From Marthasterias glacialis (lineage: Eukaryota > Echinodermata > Asteroidea > Forcipulatida > Asteriidae), in the NCBI GenBank assembly GCA_911728455.2, contig OU452222.1, positions 24,108,923-24,172,922 on the forward strand: a stretch of 64,000 nucleotides of DNA, read 5' to 3'. The position numbers and the translations under genes were made by a program. Positions 1 through 11,600 of the stretch are shown in pieces. Position 1 is the stretch's first letter; each line of letters opens with the position of its first letter. The notes under the pieces are model-generated. The model had not been told where the DNA came from. It did not search any database and saw only the letters and a list, made by a program, of their open reading frames with translations.

Positions 1-743
1 AACTGCTTTTTGTATATTTATATGGTTTCATTAAGGTTGGAGAATTGCAAGACCTTCGGTGTCCTTTGTAATCAAATGAGGATACATCACTGCTAATGTG
101 TTATGTACTCACAAAAGAGCAAGCGTACTAAAAAACATTTCTGCCCCTAAAATCTTATCTGGTATGGTCCAAGTCGGTTTGGTTTGCTACCGATTGAAAA
201 AAAAAGAACAGGAATAATCTATAAAATCAGCAGGTACGCCTAGCTAACGTGCGCCAGACGGCTTATAACGATTAACATGCTATAAATACATTAAACTCAT
301 TTATAAGTTGTTAATAATTCCTCCGGGAATATACAGTGATATACAGTGCACAGAAAATACAGTAAATCCAAGTAACTGTATCTAATATAATAGTACACAT
401 CCATCAGTGTCAATGTGAACATTGAGCTATACAACATTACTATGCCACATTAATGGTACTTGGTTTTATGTATATGTCATTTGATATATAAAAAAAGTGG
501 CGAGCAATTACAAACAACTTGTTACTTACAAATTCTGAGCTGATGAATTTTACCATTTCCATATATCCATTTCAATTGGCTTTTCAGCCGAAACCATTTT
601 TCTTTTTGTTGAGATTTTTATTTCATTGTAAATGAAAAAAAAAACAAAGATGAATAATAAAAAGAAAAAAAATAAAATAAAAAAATAACAATAATAATAA
701 TAATTCCCTTGTACTCCTTCGGCCCAGCTTCGTCTGTCGTCGT
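1..743. repeat. Diverged repeat block, non-coding
   Basis: No gene is visible here. Positions of about 145-560 match 15975-16110 plus 16575-16870 in the same orientation, so the segment is dispersed or duplicated. The piece at about 38-115 matches 17590-17670. The second copy is interrupted by an unrelated 0.4-kb repeat, which shows this block is the older unit. A/T-rich simple sequence fills 600-705. Confidence 0.6.
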
Positions 744-2064
744 TTACTTTCGTGCAATTTTCAGCAAGTTCCCCTCGGTGCTCCTGACATGACGATGCAG
801 GCTCCTTCGCTCGATAATGACGCCGTCTGCCACGCTCAGTAACCCCCTTCCGCCCTCTGACCTCGGAAGATAGAGTCTGCAGACATTTGCCCGCGGATGT
901 AGCATGCCATGCATGGTCACCAGCTTTCTTGTCCTTCTGTCAGTGACATCTAGATCTTCTTTAGTCCACTCAATAATACCCCCACTGTACCTCATCAAAG
1001 ACACGGCCCATGTGTTAATCGCCTTGATCATGTTTCCCCCGTTCAGTTTGAACTTTAAACATTTCTTAACCCGCCTGATGTATTCTGCCCTCAACCTTAC
1101 CTTTGATTCCTCGTGAAGGACGTGGTCCGATTCTAGTACACCAAGATACCGATAACTTTCCTCCTCACCCAAAACCCTCATCTGTGCACCATCTGGCAGA
1201 GTGATGCCATCGGAATGTACCCTCTTTCCCCTCTTCATGGTCATTTAAGCACATTTCTCCAGACCAAACTGCATCCCGATGTCATCACTGAAAATCCTGA
1301 CGGTCTGCACCAAAGAATCGATCTCCGCCTCATTCTTTGCAAATAACTTCAAATCGTCCATAAAAAGGAGATGGTTGATCTTACATCCGTCCCTCTTCAT
1401 TACATAGCCAGCACTCACCTTCCTCAGAATCATCGACAGGGGCATCAATGCCAGAACAAAAAGCAGGGGAGACAGAGAGTCACCCTGGAAAATACCTCTT
1501 CATATGCATACCTTGCCCAGACTATCGTTGTTGGCTGTCAGATTCGTTTGCCAAGTCTTCATGCTCTCACTCAGAAGACGTTTTAGTGCATCGGCCACTC
1601 CAACCATATCCAGACATTCCATTATCCATGTGTGTGACACCATGTCGTACGCCTTCTTGTAATCGATCCACGCCATTGCCAAGTTAGTCTTTCTGCTCCT
1701 GCAGTCCTTCAGTACAGCCTTATCGATGATAAGTTGATCTTTCGTACCTCTGGACCGCTTCTTACAGCCTTTTTGCTCCTCCGGAAACAACTGATGGCCA
1801 TCCATATGGCGATAGAGATTCTCTACAATCATACTGGTCAAGAATTTATATCACGGGCAAGCATGTGATTGGTCTATAATTACTTGCAATGTTACCTTTC
1901 TTGACATCCTTCATTATCAAAACCGTTCTTGCTTCAGTCATCCAGTTGGGGACCTTACCCTGTACTAGACAGTCCTGCAGTTGTAGGGCCATTCGCTCAT
2001 GTAAACTACGGAAGTTCTTCAACCAGTACCCATGCACATGATCCGGACCGGGGGCTTTCCACTT
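744..2064 (-). pseudogene. Non-LTR retrotransposon reverse transcriptase fragment, decayed
   Basis: Read on the minus strand from 2064 down, the translation begins with WKAPGPDHVHGYW, then NYRPITCLP, the catalytic-core block [22 protein letters not shown], and FMDDLKLF. These are the ordered blocks of a non-LTR RT; FMDD stands for the usual Y/FxDD. The part after RT (about 744-1244) is the thumb and connecting region. The reading frame is broken by a +1 or -1 shift near 1843 and by in-frame stops near 1500 (an Arg codon CGA to TGA is the simplest cause) and near 1247 (probably AAA to TAA). The 5' side stops at a trinucleotide microsatellite, so endonuclease and N-terminal parts are missing. 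The clade is not assigned. It lies tail-to-tail beyond the 3' end of the discoidin gene and has no role in it. Confidence 0.85.
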
Positions 2065-2065
<1 letters not shown>

Positions 2066-2105
<40 letters not shown>

Positions 2106-2152
2106 GCAGCGGCAGCGGCAGCGGCAGCGGCAGCGGCAGCGGCAGCGGCAGC

Positions 2153-2208
<56 letters not shown>

Positions 2209-2221
2209 CAGTAGCAGTAGC

Positions 2222-2291
<70 letters not shown>

Positions 2292-2311
2292 ATAGTAGTA
2301 GTATTAGTAGA
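2066..2311. repeat. Compound trinucleotide microsatellite
   Basis: An unbroken run of trinucleotides changes stepwise along + strand: GGC, then alternating GGC/AGC, then AGC, then AGT. It directly borders the truncated reverse transcriptase. In one frame it reads as long poly-Ala then poly-Val, which is not a real protein. The ordered change of unit suggests successive point mutation and re-expansion. Confidence 0.95.
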
Positions 2312-2460
2312 AGTATTGTTTTGCTACAGACATTTCTATTTTACCTTTTTTGATGCACAAGACTGGCTTAAAACTCAAAAGAGTTTAAAATAGACCTGAA
2401 GTTCTCTCCTTCAAAAACACAACTTTTTCTATCGTTTGACTGAGTTTGATAATCATACAA

Positions 2461-2613
2461 TTACTTGCATCCTATTACCTCAAAAAACATGCAACAGTTT
2501 TCGCTTGAATACTTTTCGTTCCATGAAGTAGGTGCAATACGTACGTATCTTGCGTACAGAGCTTTGTCGAACTTTACCGTCACACGGTGAATCCCATCAC
2601 TATTTCCAGAGAA
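2461..2613 (-). CDS. Discoidin gene exon 8 (F5/8C domain 2, end and stop)
   Basis: A 153-nt terminal exon opening at acceptor gtacag. It encodes FSGNSDGIHRVTVKFDKAL, ARYVRIAPTSW and CCMFFEVIGCK followed by TAA. A second, unused-looking copy of the acceptor region lies just upstream (about 2657-2709). No canonical AATAAA is evident in the short stretch before the microsatellite. Confidence 0.85.
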   Translation of the reverse strand, partial: FSGNSDGIHRVTVKFDKALYARYVRIAPTSWNEKYSSENCCMFFEVIGCK

Positions 2614-5600
2614 CTGTACAAAGAATAGTAAAATTTCAATCAAACTTCTTGCTTCATCACTATTTCCGGAGAACTGTAGAATGAATAGTACAATTTCAAT
2701 CAAACTTCTTGCCTTTAGTAGCATGTGTACGAGGCCAGGAAAAAAAAAAAAAAAACAATCAAATATGATTGACATTTTGTTTAAAGAAGACTTAAAATTG
2801 TGCAGTGTAACAGTTGACTTGTGCATCGTCGTCGACTTGTATATCATTGAGTACCTAGATACGTCACAAGAGGGCTCTTTTGTAGGTTTAGCAGATGTTT
2901 TATTAGTTTGTTGTGTCAATACATTATTCGGATATGTCTTGTTTAAAATTTGAGGTAGTACACTTCAAACCATGACAGAAAAGCGCACAAATATGCTGCC
3001 AGACGTTTCTTTTCATATAAATACTTGATATGGATAAGGTAAAGTATTATAATTGTGGAGAGTTGTTGCTAATGTTACGAAATTCTCGATAGTGTTTGAG
3101 CATAGAATTGGCATGACACTTGGAGGTAAACTGAAGGGAGGAAAATGGGGGGGGGGGGTGGATATCCAAACCATAGCCTTGGCCTCATATACCAGCATTA
3201 GCTAATCAAAATACGCCATCAGTTATTTTGAGGAGGGGAAACAGACTTTAGTCCGTGTTAAGAAAATTACAGATGGCTTCGATCCCATGTCTAAACGGAG
3301 CTTGGTCTTATGAGGGAAGACTAGCCTAAAGTGGATCCAGTTGTTGACGCAAGGGATGGCCAAGCTTCCCTTCTACATATGTAATGTGGGACAGCCACCA
3401 GAGTAAGGATCAGGAGGAATCGAGAATCTAGGCAGTTATTTAAATTTGAAACGTATTTTGATTTACCCTCGCACCAGCGGAGAGACACAAAATAATCCAA
3501 TTGTTACCAAATATGGTCATTTTTTTTAATGGGCCAATAAAGCCAAGATTCCATGTAATCCTCACCCCCTGGTATACCCCATAAGCCTGTAGACTACCAT
3601 TGGCCAGACCCCAACCACTGCAGAGTAAGGAGTGTTGAAAGACAGCAGCCACCTGTCTCAGTGTAGTAATTGATTGACCTTGTGGCTAAGGATCCTTGGC
3701 ACAGGGCGGTATGCAATTTGTGCAAACAGCTTGTGCGGCACGTGGATCTTAAATAACACAAGTCTAAGTCTTGACTGGCACTCCAATTCACCCCACAGTG
3801 ATTTATAATGGCTTTGGGCATGCAGGGTGGGTTATTGACCTTAAAGACAGGGTGGACAAAATTTTATCCTCGTTGATCCAGCGATTTTTTTTTATTAATT
3901 GAGCTGCTCTGAGGGTTTAACAATACCTGTTGAAGTGCCCCGTCTCGTGACGTCACATTACTCCATGACTGACTGTTACTGCTGTACATAACTGTGTAAG
4001 CCTTGACAAAGTAAGGTTTACTACCTACATATCCCTGTGTGATTAGACCTGTGATTTGCACGCTGTCGTTGAAGTCAACTTGTATCCATGGAGCAGAGTC
4101 TGTGCTTCCTGCACACCATGGATACGCTGTTCAAAAGAAAGAAGATTGAAAGACAGGATTGCTTGCCAGATATTTACAAAACCTACAAAACGTACATGCA
4201 GAATTTTACCGCAAATAATGATTTTTTTTTCAGTGTAAGACAGTTGTATGAATACTCTATCTCTACAAAAGTAGTAAAATTATCCATACAAAATAATTAA
4301 CAAAATTGAAAAATCCGTTGTCTCTATACAACTATTACCAACTATATACAACAAAAAAGAAAGAACAAACAAAAGCCTGGTAGAAACTTACCATTAACAT
4401 TAAGACGTGCCGCTGTAGGTGGATAGCAGTTACTACAATACGCAGACGAAGCTGTGATTCTTTCATCAGGAATGTCTCCGTTCGCCATGCCAAGAGGTTT
4501 ATCCAAGTCTGTGGAGCACAATATAATAATGCAAACAACAATGAATACTTTGGAACATCAGGTGGCAGCAGACTTACCAGGTAAATTGTCAGTGAGCAAG
4601 TTCGATCAAGGACCATAGCTAACCATAGTTCGACTAACTCTGATCGAACCCACGCTAGTTGACGATGGTTGGACTAGTCTAGTGGATTATTCGCGACCAG
4701 CCAATCGAGGTTGGTCGCATCGCTGGTTACCAATAGCCGTTTCATAAGCATAATGCAGAGGGGACCAGTTTTCAGGAAAGTGATAAATGCTGATTTCGCC
4801 GTTTTCTCATGGTCGCGTTGACGTGACATGACTAGAGTCGTTCGCACTTCAACTTCAGTGCGCATGCACTACGTACGTCACAAACCAACCACTAGTTAAC
4901 CAGTGGTCCTTGATCGAACTTGCTCAGTCTTTACGTAGTTATGAGCCTGTGCACATTTCCGTGAACAATGTATATACTCTGCTGCCATCCAGCGTCCTCA
5001 AAAGTTCCCAACCAGAAACGCTTACAATTGCAGGTCTTTTCCTTTTTTCAGTGGATATTTTGCCAATCAAACTACACAACTCCGAAATGTTTTTTACTGT
5101 TTAAAAATTCAAAGTCAAGTTGTCATGATGTCCTCTGTAAAATCTGCGTTTGAAGAACAATTCAAGTCATGGAGTACGAAGTTAGACAACTATTGCATGT
5201 AGTTCATGGTTCACTTAAAATATAGCATTTCGAAGAATAATTCGAGTCATGGAGCAAGTAGTTAAACAAATATTGCACGTAGTTCAGGGTTAACTTAAAA
5301 GATAGGGCTTGCCCTGGGTGTTTGGTCAGAGATATATCAAATAAATAAAGAAAGGGTAGTTTATGAGTCAGACATTTTTAAACTTATAGTCTTGTACATG
5401 TTACTACCCCCTTTGCAAGTTGTATCTCTATTTGCCTAACCAGGTAAACGTTCGATGGAAAACGTAATGGGCCAGCACCATAGCATTATTACATTAGGTA
5501 CTGGGTCTTGATTGATCACGTAAGCATCTCACAGTATATCAGTTTGGGGTGGTTAGGGCGGCTCGGTGAATAACGGTTAGTAGCAATCTTATGCGCCAAG

Positions 5601-8600
5601 ATTAGACCAAACTTGACGTAAGCCACTATTTTGGAAAGAGTATGACTTTAAACAACTGTCATATCCTTAATTAACCCTATCATGACCACAATGTGACCCA
5701 CCCACAATTTTTCCCCGTAACTCTTTAACACTTGTTGACGTCATCATGTAGAACTTAGTGAAACCAACCGTTGTGGCAAAATCGGTCGAACACTTTGGCA
5801 AATACGGAGGGGGGGGGGGGGGGCACTATGTGCCCGTCCCTGGTCCCCGTACATAAAAAACGGTCCCGATAGGGTTAAGAATACTTACCTCCCAATACCT
5901 CGAAGAACATGCAACAACTTCCTTGGATATGATCATTGTTCCATGAAGTTGGTAAAATACGTAAGTATCTCGCATACACAGCTTCGTCAAACTTGACTGT
6001 CACGGAGTTAATCCCGTCACTATTACCGGAGAACTGTTGAAAGATAATTATAATCGAATTAGCTGTCTACAGTAGTGTGGAGGGAAACAAAAGAGCAACC
6101 TAGTCTGCGATCCCCTTTTGTTAATTATTAACTTGATCACGAATCTATGTGTTCCTCATGCTACAAGTCACTAAGTGAGCTACAGGCTATAGAGACAATA
6201 CTCGTTTTGGAGGAAGTATACCGCCGATCAAAACTCATTGTAAAACCTCTGTTCAGTGTACACGGAAGGCTTAATAAAATACGGTAACTCACAAGTGACA
6301 ATTAGTTCATGAGCAAGAAAAGCATCAACCATGTTGTTTATTTGTCTCTCTGGACATCAACCGTGTAGTTTAGTCAGCTCAAGACATCAACCAATGTATT
6401 TAGTCAGCTCTAATGTCCTCAAATAACCAGTATAACTTATTGTCATTTCGCAATAAACCTTGTGTACAGTGATCTATCCGTGGGTGCAGCTTAAACATTC
6501 ACTAGTCACTCATGCACAAAGCCCAACCTGGTATGACCCCCACGAACCTGGCATTAACATCCCCACTGTTAGCCAACAAATATAGCAGCACCCACGTGTA
6601 TAAACAGACATAATATTATAATAATAATAATATACACACATATGGACTGGCAATGAGGGAAATAGTGCACGTCTATGCAACCCGAGGGCATGTGAGTGAC
6701 CAGGAGAGGGTCTTGTTTCCTGAGGCCGAAGGCGAGGGAAATAGGACCCTCTCCTGGTCAGTCACAGGTCCGAGGGGTGCATATACGTGCACTAATGCCC
6801 GAATAAAGCCAATACATATGTGTTTTATAACACACCTCAGTCCAAAATGTCGGTTAGAAGAGTAAATCGCGGATTTTTGGCCGGAGATTCTTCTCGATCC
6901 GCAGACGCCGCCATTTTCGTTTTCTTGGGGGCGCTGTTTACCAGTCAATAGTTTGGGGGGTTTTGAAACTATTTCCTGCTTTGCGAACTATTTCCCCAAA
7001 ATGAAGCGCGTGCGGTGCGTATGGTGCAGATTTCATGGACTAGGCTATATTATTTCACCCCACGCAACCGTGTTTCAGCCAATCAGGATAAAGAACCAGG
7101 GAGAGGTGTGTTATAATACATACTAATGATATCAGAGTCTTATATAGCGCTCGTATCTACCAGCAATTAGGTACACAAGGCGCTTGTTATTGTTGTTTTT
7201 TTTTTTTGTTTTTTTTTTTTTCAAGTTTTGAATTTGATTTTTGAGATCTATTTAGGTTGCACTCTATAAAGATTTACAAGGTGCTGCGGCGCATTCAGCA
7301 GCCAATACCATAAATACAGGGGCAAACCCCTTCTCTTTGCGATAAGCGTCACGGGGTTATTTTACGTGCATTACACAACACACGGGACCTACGGCTTTAC
7401 GTCTCATCCAAAGGACGAATCAATAATGGTTAAGTGTCTTGCTTATGGACAAAAGTGTCAACACTTGGACTCGAACCCACACTGTGCTGATCAGAAACAT
7501 CAGAAAATGTGTGTTAGACCGCTTGACCACGATACACGTGTGTGCCCCTAACATCGGTGTTACACAGAGCCAAAATATTCCGGATCACAGCTTTGTCTTA
7601 CCGGTCAACCACGCACTGCAAGGTATTCCCCCGTGGCGACCAGCCTTTGCTGTTGTCAACCTCGTGATTTCTCCCCAAGCACCAAGCAATAACCCACACA
7701 AAAAGCAAATTGCTAAGCATAAACCCCGGTAATACTTAGAGAGCAAAAGCAACCAACATCCTCCTTCCTTGACATCTTTCTGCCGACTGATGACGATCAC
7801 ACCCTCCAGTCTGTTACTGTTGTATACCCGTGCAGTACAACTTACGATAAGAGCATTGGTTACCATACTGCACACCTCACGCCTGCTCTAAATAAACCAT
7901 ATTATAATTTACTAAACGCACCATGCACTGTCCGTTACAGTAGCATGCGATATCAATTCGAGAAATAATTGTACTAAAACAAAAAAAACAAAAAATAACG
8001 ATAAATAAATAAACACATGCAAAATAAAAATACAAAAATCAAATGTTTAGCTGATCGAAAGAGTAAAAGTTGCATTGATAGAATGAAATCAATACTGAAT
8101 ATGCCATGAAAATTCCAGCTGGAAAACCCATCGATTTAAATGTCCTCCTACCCAACTGGCCCATGCCAAAACATTCAAAAAGAAGCTATGAAGACCAACT
8201 TTGGGGTTTGATACTATTACTAGCCTTCCAAACTGACAAACCCGTCCACCCAATGCTAGCCTAAATACAAGCTTTGTATGGCCTTTTTGTGGCAGTCTGT
8301 GGTACCAGTGTATAGGCGGGGTTTGAGGGAGACGGTTTTTAGCAGCGAAGTGTTTTCCAATGCGTGACAACGGTTATGGAGGAGGAGGAATCGAACAATC
8401 AACACATTCCAAGTAAAGTATTCCGGTAAGTAAAGCATACCGACTCTTGGATCACACGACCCGTGTTGACCAAGAGTATTTTCAGAAATTTTAATTTTAA
8501 ATTAAAGTATTTTTTATTATTGTTATATTTAGATTTGTTTTGTTTTCTATTGTTTATTGATGATAAAATTTATTAAATTTAAAACGTATGTTGTTTAAGC

Positions 8601-11600
8601 AATACCTGTTGAAGTGTCCCGTCTTGTAACGGCACATCACTCCACGACTGACTGTTACTGCTGTACATAACTGTGTAAGCCTTGACAAAGTAAGATTTAC
8701 GACCTACATATCCCTGTGTAATTAGACCTGTGATTTTCACGGTGTCGTTGAGGTCAACTTGTATCCATGGACCAGAGTCTGTGCTGCCTGCACACCATGG
8801 ATACGCTGTTAAAAAGAAAGAAGATTTAAAGAGAGGAATGCTTGTCAGACATGAGGATGTAATAATATTTCCAATGTTGTTATCAATACTTGTTATCAAT
8901 ATAATTGTTAAATCATGTTACACAGAATCGACTGAATGAACCTGCATTATACCATTGACGTTAAGACGGGCCGATTTAGGCGAATAACGGTCGTAGTGTG
9001 ACGAAGCTGTAATGCTGCCATCAAGGATGTCTCCGTTTTCCATGCCAAGGGGCCTCTCCAAGTCTGTGGAACAATCTAGAGAAAGAAAATGGTCTGAGAT
9101 GTGCGGGTCTATTTCGGTTTAATCATACTGTAGCGAAATGGTCGCTGGTGGCGCTTGTACATTGACACTCACTGACCCACTTCTTGGCAGCTGTTTCCGG
9201 ACGCATGCATGCAAAGTGCGTGACCGTCACATGGGCAGACATGTGCGTTAAAAGTGCAGCACACTGGCGATGGTGGGAGAGTCCTAAGTTTGGCGGGCTG
9301 CGAGAAGGTCGTTGATAAAAAGGAGCAGTAATTTAGCCTTGAGCTGCCAGGAACAGGTCAGTAATAAACCAAAGGATTATTGTGTGATTATTTAAGTTAC
9401 CTAACGAGGATCAGACAGAAAAGTGTAATTGCGAAGAGGATAATTGAATAAATCACCCAGGAATCATTAGAAATAAAGAAGAACGACTCATTGTGTTGTA
9501 TGTCCTTTGAAGTACATAGGAAACAGACTACGATCCCAAGAAGTCCTGGTTTTTACCTAAACTACACCGCTCGAGTTTACGTTACAATACTATAATGGTT
9601 ATTTACAACACAATTAAAATCATAATTGGTTTATATTGAGGCCTACTAGAAAATATTTCCTTTTAGTCAACCATTCCGGTCACGAAGCACTCTGTAAAAT
9701 ATGTTTTGAATATTTGTTTTGCATGAAATGATATAGTGTTTGAAAAATGGGTGGGACAATTAGTTCTGGTTTCGCAAGACCAAATGTCGATGTTTCAAAA
9801 ACGGTGAAAACAGTGTTAGGGTTTTTCTTATCACTACTTTATTGATTGATTGAGCTCACTCTTTGTAATTCATGTATATGTTGAGTTGCGTACAGTGCAG
9901 ATACTTGTCATTGAGTCAAAAAAGTATGAACACTTTTTTTTCCACAGGTTCAGCGATGCTCCTTTGCAAGCAAGTTATTTTTTCTTTATGTCCAACTGCA
10001 TATTATTAGATGGAAAAAAAAAACTGCACGGGCAGGCAAGACTAAACATTGGGATTTGATAGAGTAGTCACTGTTTGTTTTTAAATGTCCATGTTGATTT
10101 TAACGTCTACCTAATTCATAAATAATACAATTCCTTCATTGACAAAAAAAGTTTGCAATTATTATTGGAAAATGAAATCCTTTGCCCTTTGGAAGGATTA
10201 GTCACTTACTCGGGGTAGTTTCTGTCCCAGTACTGTCTGGGAGGGTACTTTTCCCTGTTGTGACTGCTGGGAGGGTGCTTTTCCCTGCTGTGACTTTCTT
10301 TGACGGACACCCACTTTGAAGCTTCTGCATGGCTGATTTCACCCAGTAGTATTTGCTATAAGGCTGACCAGGATCTGGTTTGGGTACAGGGCCGTAATAA
10401 GCCGACATCTCACGGCTCTCAACGACACATATGTCTGCTATAAAATTAACAAAACTACCAATGAATAACGTTGACATAGTTAACTGGTCTTCTTCACATG
10501 TGATCAGACGTTCCTCTTGGCCACTTTGACTTTATGAGGAGTCAAAACATTTTGTCAGTCTATTGTACATGGACAGATCGGGGAGAAAAGAATATCCGAT
10601 CTATTTACAAATGGTACAATCGTGGTATTAGATATATCTATCAGTTTGCAGAAAAACAGATATGTTGAGCTTAATGATTGTTTATGTTTGTTGAATGTAC
10701 ATGTAATAGTCTTCACTTTTGAGATCGACTCTCATGTGTGAATGTAAAACACGGCTCGTTTCTTGTAGGAAGAGATGGAAGAGGACGCCATCTAAAATCT
10801 AACAGTTGTGAGGTGGACAACACTTGCTCGTCTACCCCGAGCGGCCTGGTGTTGTAGGCCTTCTCAACTGCAGCTAATTTATCCCATCGACTGATTCCGT
10901 GATGACGCTAATTGAAATACTTACTTACTATATTGAAATTGCAAAGATAAACATAAAACTCGGTAAATAGAGCTTTAGAATATAAGGTATTGAAACTTCC
11001 GGGTTGGCAGGAAGCGAGGTCAAATCAGGTCTCTAAAACTCGCTAACGAATATAAATAACTTATAACCTTATCAGTACGTGGCCGGGAAGGAGTTTGGGG
11101 GGATCGTGCCCCCCCCCCCCGCGTATTTTCCAACTTTTTCGGCCCTTTCATGAAACTTGCCAAACATGTTCATATCACCGATTCCTACATAATGCCTACA
11201 TCACTTGACCTGTAGTCGGTACTATGTCATCTAGGCTAAAAAGTCGGCTTTTGGTAATAATAACGCGGTTACTAAGCCATTTTATAAAAGTTGTATGTTG
11301 TGACACTGATTTTAATCACCTTACTGTTTCATAAACTACCAGTGTTCTGCTACAATAGAGGTTTATTTTGAGCTTATGCACTACCGGCGTCGGACAACTA
11401 TGTGGCAACACGCCTGTTATTTTGTTTGTAATGTAGGCCTAGGCCTATATCTCTGAAAAAAAGGAGAAAAAATGTTGGAAAAGTGAGTACTTATACCTAG
11501 CTTTGCAAAATTTCAAATAGACAAAAGAATCACACAGTTTTGAAAGCAATCATTTCTTTGGATGCTCCAGCTTCAAAACTGTGTAATTATTGTGTTGAAA

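Noticed and set aside
1929..2393. 154-codon ORF with long poly-Ala and poly-Val
   Set aside because: It is the translation of the trinucleotide microsatellite; all three frames are open there.
4056..4300. Plus-strand ORFs over the discoidin exons
   Set aside because: Opposite-strand shadows of exon 7; domain motifs and splice sites are on the minus strand.
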